Assembly: GCA_964474655.1 (NCBI GenBank)
Contig: CAYYTU010000066.1
Span: 1 to 14,761, forward strand
Length of the DNA stretch: 14,761 nt
DNA from: CAYYTU01 sp964474655
Lineage (GTDB): Bacteria; Chloroflexota; Anaerolineae; B4-G1
Direction: 5' to 3'
The notes under the pieces were generated by a model. The model was not told the DNA's origin. It searched no databases and saw only the letters and a list, made by a program, of their open reading frames with translations. The translations under genes were made by a program, and so were the position numbers. Every line of letters starts with the position of its first letter. Position 1 is the stretch's first letter. Positions 6,409 through 12,571 of the stretch are shown here, in pieces.

Positions 6409-8655
6409 ATGCCGAATCAACCTGACGGTCGAGAACTGATCGCGGACTTCTTCGCCGCGCTCGAATTGAAGAACTTGAATCAATGTGAGAACGCGCTGGC
6501 CCAGCTGAGAGATCTCGCTCGCCAGCGGCCGGCCTACGCCCCCTGGTGCGATTACCTGCAGGGCATCCTGGTCAACGAGCGCGACCGGGATTGGGCCCAG
6601 GCCGAGCGTATCTTCCGTCGTCTGCTGCGCACCGATCTCAGTCCCCCTCTACGCGCCCGCGTGCTCCTGGCGCTGGGCCGGACGTATGAATATCTAGGCC
6701 AGTGGGAGGATGCCATCCAGGCCTACGAAGAGGCTCTCTCCGTCTTCACGGACCTGGGGCAGCCCGTCGACCAGGCCAAGGCCTGGAAGCATATGGCCAT
6801 CACCCACCGCCGCGGCTTCACCCAGGGTGACTTCGGTGCCGACGCCCTGCGACAAGCGATTGACTACTGTCAACGTGCACTGGGCGCGCTCGAGCCGATC
6901 CAGAACCCTCCGTCGGACGTCGCCTGGCTCGAGGGATCGATATGGAACACCCTGGGCTTGATTCATCGCATCCTGCAACAGTGGGACCAGGCCATCGAAT
7001 GTTACCGTAAAGACCTGGCGATTTGTCGCTCTCTGGATGACCGCTTCGGCGTCGGCCTCTCCTACGGCAACCTGGGCGAGATTTATCAGAAGCGCGGACA
7101 AGGCAGTTGGTCCCAGGCGTTGGAGGCCTACCGGAATGCGCTGACCATCATCCGCCAGTTCGACGATCGCTACGAAGAGACGGAGGTGCTGGCCAATCTC
7201 GGCTTTCTTCATCAGGAGATGGGCGAGTATGGCGTGGCGCTCAATTACTACGACCAAGCCATCGCGCTGATCGAGGAGCTACGCGCCGGGCTCTCCTCTG
7301 AGGAGGCCCGCGCTGGCTTCTTTGCCACTATCGCAGATACCTACGCCAACGCGGTGCTGCTGCGGGTAAACGTTGGCGACTACCGAGAGGCCTTCAATCT
7401 GGTGGAGCAGGCCCGCTCGCGGGCTTTCCTGGACGCCCTGGCGGCCCGCTCGACCGCGTTAGCGCGGGAGATGGCGGCGCCGACGCTCTCCCTGGCCGAG
7501 GTGCAGGCCGCGCTCCCCGACGACGCGTTGTTGCTCGAATACTTCACCACCGGTCTGGTGGAGGCCCAAGACGTTCACCGCTCCACCAGCCAGGGCCCCG
7601 AGCGCCATCGCTTCCCGCCGGCCCACACGCTGCTCTTCGCCGTCACCGCCGACGCGATCCAGGTACACGACCTGGGCCTTTCGCCCAACGCGCTGCGCCC
7701 CGGACGACTGGACAATGCCGCAGAGCGACATTTCCTGCAGCACCAGATCCGTGAGACGCTTTATGATCGGCTGATCGATCCAGTTGCACATCTTCTGGGA
7801 GACAGGCGGCGACTTTACCTCGTGCCCCACGGCCCACTTCACTACATCCCGTTCCAGGCGCTGCCGGCCCCTGATGGCGAGACACTGCTGCGCGAGGGCG
7901 GGCCTCAAGCGATCTACGCGCCCAGCGCCACGCTCCTCTTCTCCCGCCCGGCGGGAGGCGTCTCCAGACCTCGATCCGACGATACTTGTTTGACGCTCGG
8001 GTACAACAGCGATGGGGTTGCGCCAATGCGCTTCGCCGAGGAGGAGGCGCAGCGCGTGGCGCAGCTGCTCGGCGGGCACGCCCTGACCGGCCCGGCGCCC
8101 AAGAAGGAGGCTTTTTTCGCGCGGGCCGGCGATTACCGCCTGCTCCACCTCTCCTGTCACGGGACGTTCGACCCCGAAGCTCCGCTCGCGTCGTCGCTGC
8201 GCCTGGCGGCGGATGAGACGTTGACGGCGATGGAGGTCGTTGAGCGTCTTCGTCTGCGCTGCGATCTGGTGACGCTGAGCGCCTGCGAGAGTGGCCTGAG
8301 CCGCGTGCGGCGCGGCGACGAGCTGATCGGCCTGGTGCGGGCTTTCCTGCACGCCGGCGCCCCCTCGCTGATCGTTACCCTGTGGCGCGTCGACGAGCGT
8401 TCGACGCTGATACTGATGGAAAGGTTCTATCAAGAAGTACAGGCGGGCGTCGATTTCGCCGAGGCGTTGCGCCGCGCCCAGCTCTACGTGCGGAACCTGA
8501 CCCGCGCCGAGGTCAGCGAGAGATTGGAGAATGGAGGGTGGAGAATGGAGAATGAAGAATGGAGGATGGAGAATGGAGATGGTGCATCGGATGACGAAAG
8601 GGTTTTCTCCAATCCCTATTATTGGGCTCCATTTGTCCTGATTGGAAAAGGATAG
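6409..8655 (+). CDS. TPR-CHAT caspase-like protease
   Basis: This is a 748-aa cytosolic protein with no signal peptide or membrane segment. Residues about 20-330 are tetratricopeptide repeats (for example YEYLGQWEDAIQAYEEAL, LGEIYQKRG...ALEAYRNAL, LGFLHQEMGEYGVALNYYDQA), a protein-binding scaffold. A helical linker (EARAGFFATIADTYANAVLL, FNLVEQARSRAFLDALAAR) leads to the CHAT domain from about 465. That domain contains LVPHGPLHYIPFQAL, the catalytic His in LLHLSCHG (about 584) and the catalytic Cys in LVTLSACESG (about 626), and ends NPYYWAPFVLIG. Both dyad residues are present, so an active cysteine protease is expected. The ATG at 6409 is the first Met that suits the TPR start; it has no clear Shine-Dalgarno. 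A heptanucleotide repeat sits just before the last strand. The gene converges on the zinc-finger/sigma operon, so its target may be encoded there (inference). Confidence 0.92.
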   Translation: MPNQPDGRELIADFFAALELKNLNQCENALAQLRDLARQRPAYAPWCDYLQGILVNERDRDWAQAERIFRRLLRTDLSPPLRARVLLALGRTYEYLGQWEDAIQAYEEALSVFTDLGQPVDQAKAWKHMAITHRRGFTQGDFGADALRQAIDYCQRALGALEPIQNPPSDVAWLEGSIWNTLGLIHRILQQWDQAIECYRKDLAICRSLDDRFGVGLSYGNLGEIYQKRGQGSWSQALEAYRNALTIIRQFDDRYEETEVLANLGFLHQEMGEYGVALNYYDQAIALIEELRAGLSSEEARAGFFATIADTYANAVLLRVNVGDYREAFNLVEQARSRAFLDALAARSTALAREMAAPTLSLAEVQAALPDDALLLEYFTTGLVEAQDVHRSTSQGPERHRFPPAHTLLFAVTADAIQVHDLGLSPNALRPGRLDNAAERHFLQHQIRETLYDRLIDPVAHLLGDRRRLYLVPHGPLHYIPFQALPAPDGETLLREGGPQAIYAPSATLLFSRPAGGVSRPRSDDTCLTLGYNSDGVAPMRFAEEEAQRVAQLLGGHALTGPAPKKEAFFARAGDYRLLHLSCHGTFDPEAPLASSLRLAADETLTAMEVVERLRLRCDLVTLSACESGLSRVRRGDELIGLVRAFLHAGAPSLIVTLWRVDERSTLILMERFYQEVQAGVDFAEALRRAQLYVRNLTRAEVSERLENGGWRMENEEWRMENGDGASDDERVFSNPYYWAPFVLIGKG
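8525..8580 (+). repeat. Eight imperfect copies of heptamer TGGAGAA inside the CHAT gene
   Basis: Reading from 8525 in steps of seven: TGGAGAA, TGGAGGG, TGGAGAA, TGGAGAA, TGAAGAA, TGGAGGA, TGGAGAA, TGGAGAT. Three units (21 nt) encode seven residues, giving the low-complexity peptide ENGGWRM-ENEEWRM-ENGDG between a CHAT helix (LRRAQLYVRNLT) and the final strand. Because 7 is not a multiple of 3, gain or loss of one or two units would shift the frame of the C-terminus. Confidence 0.9.
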
Positions 8656-8661
8656 CGAAGC

Positions 8662-8708
8662 GCATAGTGGGAGGGGGTCTCCCCGGGGCCTATGCTCCTA
8701 CGGGGAGA
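8662..8708. terminator. GC-rich hairpins between convergent genes, possible bidirectional terminator
   Basis: The 71-nt gap between the CHAT stop and the stop of the opposing zinc-finger gene can form nested hairpins: GCATAG (8662-8667) with CTATGC (8690-8695), enclosing GGGAG (8669-8673) with CTCCC (8679-8683). An alternative stem pairs TCTCCCC (8678-8684) with GGGGAGA (8702-8708). There is no T-tract on either side, so a standard intrinsic terminator is not certain, but the position fits a shared stop for both transcripts. Confidence 0.45.
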
Positions 8709-8726
8709 TTGTCCCGGTACCACCCT

Positions 8727-9773
8727 TCACGTTTCGCGTTGCGGCGCGATCTCGAACGTCAAGTGGGCTAGATCTGCCTTCTGCACGCTCTCGAAGACGG
8801 CGGTGCCGAAGGCGTCCGTCCAGCGCGTCGCCAGCTCCTTTTCGCCCCGCTTCAGGGTCACACGGGTGCCCGCCAGGTTGGGCCAGCCGCCCTGGCTGGG
8901 GATGTCCACCGTGATGATCACCGTGCAGCGCTCTGCCTTGTCGCGGCTCTCCTCCACTTTGAGCGTGAGCGCCAGGTCCTCCACGGCTTCCTCCAGGGAG
9001 AATTGCCCCAGCGTGCGTCGTGCTTCCGCTGACTTCACGCCAGCGTAGGCCGGCCGCGGGGCGGGTTGCTCCAATGCCCGGATCGTTCCTTCCGCCAGCT
9101 GAATGAGCAGATGCCCCAGGTCATCCAGCCGCCACGTCAGATCGTCCTCTTCGCGTTCGGCAGTCGACTCCGTCCGAAGAAACGAGAGATCTGGCTCTGG
9201 GTAATGCGTTGGGGGCTCACCGCGCTCCCCGTAGGCCAGCGCCACCAAGTCAGATAGCGAGGCATACACCGCTGCGCAGTACGGACAGATCTCCAGATGG
9301 CCCACAATCGGTTCCCAATCTTCGTCGTGTGCTCGCCCCTCGAGCTCCGCTTGAAGGTAAGCCGGTAGCGACGCCTGGCATTCGCTGCAGGTGAGCCGAT
9401 CCTCCTCGTCCGTCGTGAGAGCGCGGATCAGATACTCAATACTGCTCTCGCAAACCGCTGCGCAGTACGGACAGATCTCCAGATGGCCCACAATCGGTTC
9501 CCAATCTTCGTCGTGTGCTCGCCCCTCGAGCTCCGCTTGAAGGTAAGCCGGTAGCGACGCCTGGCATTCGCTGCAGGTGAGCCGATCCTCCTCGTCCGTC
9601 GTGAGAGCGCGGATCAGATACTCAATACTGCTCTCGCAATAGGGGCAGTTTTGCATATGGGCAATAGCCGAGTCCAACGCATCGCGACGCTGACCGGGCT
9701 CCTCCAGATAGTCCAATAGGTGCTCAACAGCTAATCGGCATTCTGCCGACTGTGTGCAATCATTACTATTCAT
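8727..9773 (-). CDS. Soluble triple ZAS zinc-finger protein, probable anti-sigma factor
   Basis: This is a 348-aa protein with no membrane segment. It carries three zinc-binding anti-sigma (ZAS/zf-HC2) motifs of the form C...H-x3-C-x2-C: C12/H39/C43/C46 (HMQNCPYC), C67/H97/C101/C104 (HLEICPYC) and an identical copy at C129/H159/C163/C166. Fingers two and three are encoded by a perfect 186-bp tandem duplication, so the ancestral protein probably had two. A helical middle (about 170-255) follows, then a beta-rich domain from about 275 (CTVIITVDIPSQGGWPNL, TLKRGEKELATRWTDAFG) that looks like a CarboxypepD_reg or Ig-type fold. It sits 52 nt downstream of the sigma gene on the same strand, the usual place for a cognate anti-sigma factor. 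There is no clear Shine-Dalgarno before its ATG, so expression may depend on coupling or read-through. The anti-sigma role is inferred from the motif and position. Confidence 0.82.
   Translation of the reverse strand: MNSNDCTQSAECRLAVEHLLDYLEEPGQRRDALDSAIAHMQNCPYCESSIEYLIRALTTDEEDRLTCSECQASLPAYLQAELEGRAHDEDWEPIVGHLEICPYCAAVCESSIEYLIRALTTDEEDRLTCSECQASLPAYLQAELEGRAHDEDWEPIVGHLEICPYCAAVYASLSDLVALAYGERGEPPTHYPEPDLSFLRTESTAEREEDDLTWRLDDLGHLLIQLAEGTIRALEQPAPRPAYAGVKSAEARRTLGQFSLEEAVEDLALTLKVEESRDKAERCTVIITVDIPSQGGWPNLAGTRVTLKRGEKELATRWTDAFGTAVFESVQKADLAHLTFEIAPQRET
9268..9639 (-). repeat. Perfect 186-bp tandem duplication within the zinc-finger gene
   Basis: Positions 9268-9453 and 9454-9639 are identical base for base. 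The unit is 62 codons, so the frame is kept, and it covers one complete zinc finger plus its linker (ESSIEYLIRAL to HLEICPYC). Flanking bases differ on both sides, which defines the borders. The lack of any silent difference implies a very recent duplication, gene conversion, or an assembly error. Confidence 0.95.
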
Positions 9774-9790
9774 AATTGTAAGAGGTGATC

Positions 9791-9817
9791 GAACGTCAGG
9801 CGTTACACCGGACGTTC
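9791..9817. other. Inverted repeat in the sigma to zinc-finger gap
   Basis: GAACGTC (9791-9797) pairs with GACGTTC (9811-9817); after one mismatch two more G-C pairs follow, leaving a 7-nt loop. It fills most of the 52-nt gap between the two minus-strand genes. It may be an RNA hairpin that reduces expression of the downstream gene relative to the sigma gene, or a dyad protein-binding site. There is no T-tract, so it is not an obvious terminator. Confidence 0.45.
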
Positions 9818-9825
9818 ATTTTATG

Positions 9826-10590
9826 CTATCCCTCCTCCTTTTCTTCCGGTGGTCTCGTTCCGATGTTGAAATAGTCTCTCAAATGCTCGTTCTCGCGCAG
9901 GCGTTCAATCCCCCGATGACGCAACACGCGTACGTAGCCCTCGGTCACGTCGAGCCGAACGCTGATCTCCTCGTCGCTCAGGCCCGCGACGTATTTCAGC
10001 ACGATGGCCTGGCGCTTGCGCTCGTCCGGGATGCGCCCGATGGCCTCGGTTAGTATGTGCAGCTGCTCTTTCTGGGCCAGGCGCGAGTGCGCCGAGGGTT
10101 GTTTCCGGGCTGGGTTGCGTTGGGTGAACTCCTCGCGAGTGAACGCCTTGCCCCTTGCCCGCTGTACGATCTGGAAGGCGTGGCGCAGCTTCCAGAGCGC
10201 GAAGGCCAGGAAGGCCCCGGGCTCCCGGCAGCGCTCGATCTGCTCGAAGACAAGGATCAGCGCTCGCTGGGCGGCGTCCTCGGCCAGCTCGGGCCAGCGG
10301 TTGTAGGCGGCGCGATAGAGGTAGCGCGATAGCTCGCGGTACGCTCGCTCGCGCCGCTGCCGATCTTCCTCCTGGAGGCAGGCCTGGTAGAGGACGTGCG
10401 TGTAGTGGTGCTTGGCAGCGCGTTCCAGCTCGGTTTCTGATGCTCCTGGCTCGATGTCGCCCAGCATCTGTTTCGCAAGATCGTCCGCCGGTAGCAGCGT
10501 CCACTCGTATTGCTTCATCAGCCTGTGGACAACTCGCCGGCAGGACTGAAGGAGCGCGGGGACATCTGTTTGGTCAGTTATCGCGATCAC
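9826..10590 (-). CDS. ECF-like sigma-70 family RNA polymerase sigma factor
   Basis: The protein has about 250 aa with region 2 (AYRELSRYLYRAAYNRW, AEDAAQRALILVFEQIERC, FLAFALWKLRHAFQ) and region 4 (LTEAIGRIPDERKRQAIVLK, then GLSDEEISVRLDVTEGYVRV with a helix-turn-helix), and no regions 1.1 or 3. It should direct core polymerase to a small regulon. About 80 extra residues lie before region 2, longer than a minimal ECF factor. The frame is open to a GTG at 10635, but that codon overlaps a perfect extended -10 element, so it cannot lie in that transcript. The 10590 GTG given here is the first canonical start downstream but sits inside the Shine-Dalgarno; the site points more naturally to ATA at 10581. 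ATG 10518 is the next Met. The zinc-finger partner is 52 nt downstream. Function is secure; the start is not. Confidence 0.85.
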   Translation of the reverse strand: MIAITDQTDVPALLQSCRRVVHRLMKQYEWTLLPADDLAKQMLGDIEPGASETELERAAKHHYTHVLYQACLQEEDRQRRERAYRELSRYLYRAAYNRWPELAEDAAQRALILVFEQIERCREPGAFLAFALWKLRHAFQIVQRARGKAFTREEFTQRNPARKQPSAHSRLAQKEQLHILTEAIGRIPDERKRQAIVLKYVAGLSDEEISVRLDVTEGYVRVLRHRGIERLRENEHLRDYFNIGTRPPEEKEEG

Positions 10591-10595
10591 CTCCT
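10585..10595 (-). promoter_or_regulatory. Perfect long Shine-Dalgarno of the sigma gene
   Basis: AGGAGGTGATC is an 11-nt full complement to the usual 3' end of 16S rRNA (GATCACCTCCT). No ATG, GTG or TTG lies at the expected 5-9 nt distance in the sigma frame; the codon at 8 nt is ATA (10581-10579). The in-frame GTG at 10590 is within the site itself. Confidence 0.7.
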
Positions 10596-10623
10596 GGGAG
10601 TTTCGGTCATCCGTTGCTGAACG

Positions 10624-10632
10624 ATTATACCA
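10624..10632 (-). promoter_or_regulatory. Extended -10 promoter of the sigma/zinc-finger operon
   Basis: On the minus strand TGGTATAAT matches the extended -10 consensus TGnTATAAT in every fixed position. The -35 region at 17-18 nt (TTTAAG/TTTTAA) is poor, which is typical for extended -10 promoters. The predicted start of transcription is near 10617, giving a leader of about 25 nt up to the Shine-Dalgarno. The element is of housekeeping-sigma type, so the operon would have basal expression independent of its own sigma factor. Confidence 0.65.
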
Positions 10633-10798
10633 CACTTCAGGAATTGCTTAAAAAACCCGTAACGTCTTGCCGACGAAACGCTCTTACTTACTGTAACTGT
10701 TCTTTAATTTGGAGACTGTTGGCTCGTTTGATGCGAGTGTGTAACAATATGGTCCCAGCAGGCCTCGCTCACGCGGTCTCAGGATAAACCTCATACGT

Positions 10799-11248
10799 AT
10801 GATGAAGAAGATGTTTGCCGTTTTGATGATCACGACCATCGTTTTGAGCGGGGCTCTTCCCGCGGCACAGGTGGCCCCTTCGGAGGCCGCGTCACCAGAC
10901 GCGCCGACGCCGCCGACGCCTACGTCAACCGAAGCCCCCGCGGAGCTCACGCCAGAAGTCGAAAAGGAGATGCCAAGCCGGCCCACGCCGCAGGTGTGGG
11001 ACGACGGCATCTGCACGCCCTACACCGACCGGCTGCACGTCACCTGGTTGGCCGGGGATCCCGATTCTGGCATCAGTGAGTATCAATACAGCATCGGCAC
11101 CTGGGCTGGGGGCACCGACGTGATCAACTGGACCTCGGTGGGCACCAGCACCGAGCTCACCCGCACCGGCCTCTCCCTCCTACGTCAACATCAAGGCCAA
11201 GAACGGCGTGGGCACCTGGAGCGACGTGGGTTCGAGCGATGGCATTGA
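10799..11248 (+). CDS. 5' part of frameshifted secreted FN3/PKD protein
   Basis: From the ATG at 10799 (or 10802) the frame encodes a signal peptide (MKKMFAVLMITTIVLSGALP, AAQVA), a Pro/Thr/Ala-rich spacer, and an FN3-like domain (LHVTWLAGDPDSGISEYQYS...WTSVGT...TRTGLSL). True coding ends near 11175; beyond that the frame gives meaningless LLRQHQGQERRG, while the sister frame continues the same domain as YVNIKAKNGVGTWSDVGSSDGI. FN3 units of this type normally have about six residues (of the kind LTDGxxYY) at the junction that are absent here, so a small deletion of 3n+2 nt is more likely than a one-base slip. The Shine-Dalgarno is weak (AGGA about 14 nt upstream). It lies divergent from the sigma operon. 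Unless the frameshift is an assembly error, the gene is broken. Confidence 0.7.
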   Translation: MMKKMFAVLMITTIVLSGALPAAQVAPSEAASPDAPTPPTPTSTEAPAELTPEVEKEMPSRPTPQVWDDGICTPYTDRLHVTWLAGDPDSGISEYQYSIGTWAGGTDVINWTSVGTSTELTRTGLSLLRQHQGQERRGHLERRGFERWH

Positions 11249-11801
11249 GGTCAACAGCGGCTGTCCGGCGGTGGACTTCTCCGCCGACCCGCGCAGCGGT
11301 TACCGACCTCTTGAAGTGCAGTTCACGGATCAGACGGTGGGCAATGCCGTGGGCCGTCTCTGGGACTTCGGCGACGGAGCGACCAGCACCCTGACCAACC
11401 CTCAGCATACTTACGAGGCCACTGGGGCGTTTACCGTCACCCTGACTGTGACCGGCACGTCGCTCAGCAATACGCGAGTGAAGCCTCACTACGTCACTGT
11501 GAATGAACCCCCTCCAGTAGCGGACTTCACCGCCTCGCCCGTCTCCGGCACGCTGCCGCTGGAGGTGGCTTTCATCAGCCAGTCCACCGGAGCTTACACC
11601 GAGACCCTGTGGCACTTCGGCGACGGCGTGACCAGCACGCAGGAGAGCCCGACGCACACCTACACCTCGGCGGGCGTCTACACCGTCACGCTGGAGGTGA
11701 GCGGCCCCGGTGGAAGCGATACGCTGAGCAGAGAGAGCTGCATCACCGTCGAAGAGACTTTCGATGTCTTCCTGCCGCTGGTGATCAAGGGACACCAGTA
11801 G
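11208..11801 (+). CDS. 3' part of frameshifted secreted protein: two PKD domains and FLPLVIK tail
   Basis: This continues the gene begun at 10799 in another frame; readable homology starts near 11181 and the first possible start codon is a GTG at 11208. After the end of the FN3-like domain come two PKD domains: VDFSADPRSGYRPLEVQF...WDFGDGATST...HTYEATGAFTVTLTV, and VADFTASPVSGTLPLEVAF...WHFGDGVTST...HTYTSAGVYTVTLEV. Both keep the diagnostic W-x-F-G-D-G and H-x-Y. The protein ends TFDVFLPLVIKGHQ, the same tail type as on the minus-strand surface proteins. PKD domains act as extracellular adhesion or spacer modules; nothing catalytic is seen. On its own this fragment lacks a signal peptide and would not be exported. 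Confidence 0.75.
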   Translation: MGTWSDVGSSDGIEVNSGCPAVDFSADPRSGYRPLEVQFTDQTVGNAVGRLWDFGDGATSTLTNPQHTYEATGAFTVTLTVTGTSLSNTRVKPHYVTVNEPPPVADFTASPVSGTLPLEVAFISQSTGAYTETLWHFGDGVTSTQESPTHTYTSAGVYTVTLEVSGPGGSDTLSRESCITVEETFDVFLPLVIKGHQ

Positions 11802-11863
11802 ACAGAAAAAGCGAACCTGGCGAGGCCTATTTGCACTCGGCCTGGCTCACAAATTGAACCATT

Positions 11864-11933
11864 GAGGCACTGAGGCCACTGAAGGGCTTCTCAGGCAAGG
11901 ACTGTTCAGGATATTCAGTGAAATCAGTGCTTC
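11864..11933. repeat. Imperfect palindromic element in the 11802-12082 intergenic region
   Basis: The 281-nt gap between the PKD and solute-binding genes contains a 20-nt arm (11864-11883, GAGGCACTGAGG then CCACTGAA) and its inverted partner (11914-11933), with 16 Watson-Crick pairs, one G-T pair, a 3x3 internal loop and a 30-nt spacer. Each arm is itself built from repeats of CACTGA. It resembles small dispersed palindromes of intergenic DNA. It could also fold as an RNA stem after the PKD gene. I see no gene in the gap and no convincing promoter. Confidence 0.5.
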
Positions 11934-12068
11934 AGTGATTCCAGTCCTGCGTCGGAATATCTGATTTCTTTTCATAATCTGGCCTTAAGTCGCTCGAGGA
12001 GATGATGCCTATGCCGCGAACCTGTTCGTAGACCACTCAATTTCGCGTCTGTGTTACACATACAAATC

Positions 12069-12075
12069 GGGAGGG
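12069..12075 (+). promoter_or_regulatory. Shine-Dalgarno of the solute-binding protein gene
   Basis: GGGAGGG lies 7 nt upstream of the ATG at 12083 and decides that start over the TTG at 12077, which would leave only 1 nt. Confidence 0.7.
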
Positions 12076-12082
12076 TTTGAAA

Positions 12083-12571
12083 ATGAGGAAGCAACCGTTG
12101 TTCATATGTTTACTTGCAGTGGCGTTGGCGCTTGCGCTGACGTGGATCGTGACTGCGCAAGAGCCGAACAGCACGAAAGCCCAAACTGCTAATAGTCCCA
12201 CGACAGTCAACGTCAATCTCGCCATCGATCCTCCCACTCTGGACCCGGCGCTGGCCACCGATACCTCATCCGTGAACACCATCGAGCAGCTTTTCATCGG
12301 CCTGGTGGATCTGGATGACGAAACATTCGAAGTGAAGCCTGAGTTAGCCACCACCTGGACCGTTTCGGCCGATAGTACCGTCTACACCTTCACCTTGCGC
12401 AACGACGTTTTCTGGAGCGATGGGAACCCGGTCACCGCCCAGGACGTGCGCTATGGCATTCTGCGCTCGCTTGATCCCGCGACAGGATCAGGTTACGCTT
12501 ACACCCTTTACATCATAAGAAACGCCGATACCATACCGGGGCTATCAGCGATCCCAACCAGGTCGGCGTGA
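12083..12571 (+). CDS. 5' part of frameshifted family 5 solute-binding protein
   Basis: A signal peptide (MRKQPLFICLLAVALALALT, WIVTA|Q) without lipobox cysteine is followed by the N-terminal lobe of an SBP_bac_5 (peptide/nickel/dipeptide ABC transporter) protein: IDPPTLDPALATDTSSVNTI, QLFIGLVDLD, PELATTWTVSADSTVYTFTL, NDVFWSDGNPVTAQDV. Coding sense ends near 12527. At 12521-12546 the continuation in the next frame reads YHTGAISDPNQVGVTAVD, so loss of one base after GCCGA (about 12528) explains the break: NA(D)YHTGAISDP. The apparent TGA at 12569 and GTG at 12568 are a by-product of the shift. It is a broken gene or a sequencing error. Confidence 0.75.
   Translation: MRKQPLFICLLAVALALALTWIVTAQEPNSTKAQTANSPTTVNVNLAIDPPTLDPALATDTSSVNTIEQLFIGLVDLDDETFEVKPELATTWTVSADSTVYTFTLRNDVFWSDGNPVTAQDVRYGILRSLDPATGSGYAYTLYIIRNADTIPGLSAIPTRSA

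Noticed and set aside
7459..8433. Minus-strand open frame of 324 codons opposite the CHAT gene
   Set aside because: The plus strand holds the CHAT catalytic motifs; the antisense frame is Arg/Gln-rich and unlike any domain I know.
1..10635. Type III-E (gRAMP/Craspase) system, given CRISPR repeat, TPR-CHAT and sigma factor in one window
   Set aside because: The repeat is of type I-E form, 6 kb of surface-protein genes separate it from the CHAT gene, and there is no gRAMP, Csx30 or Csx31. Only the protease-sigma logic may be similar.
12000..12032. Tiny ORF after GAGGAG (MPRTCS) as a leader peptide for the solute-binding gene
   Set aside because: It is only a few codons, with no attenuator-like hairpins or run of regulatory codons after it; such ORFs are expected by chance.
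12568..12571. GTGA overlap as evidence for two coupled genes
   Set aside because: The protein on both sides is one continuous SBP_bac_5 fold; homologous reading extends upstream of the GTG to about 12529, so the overlap is produced by a one-base loss.
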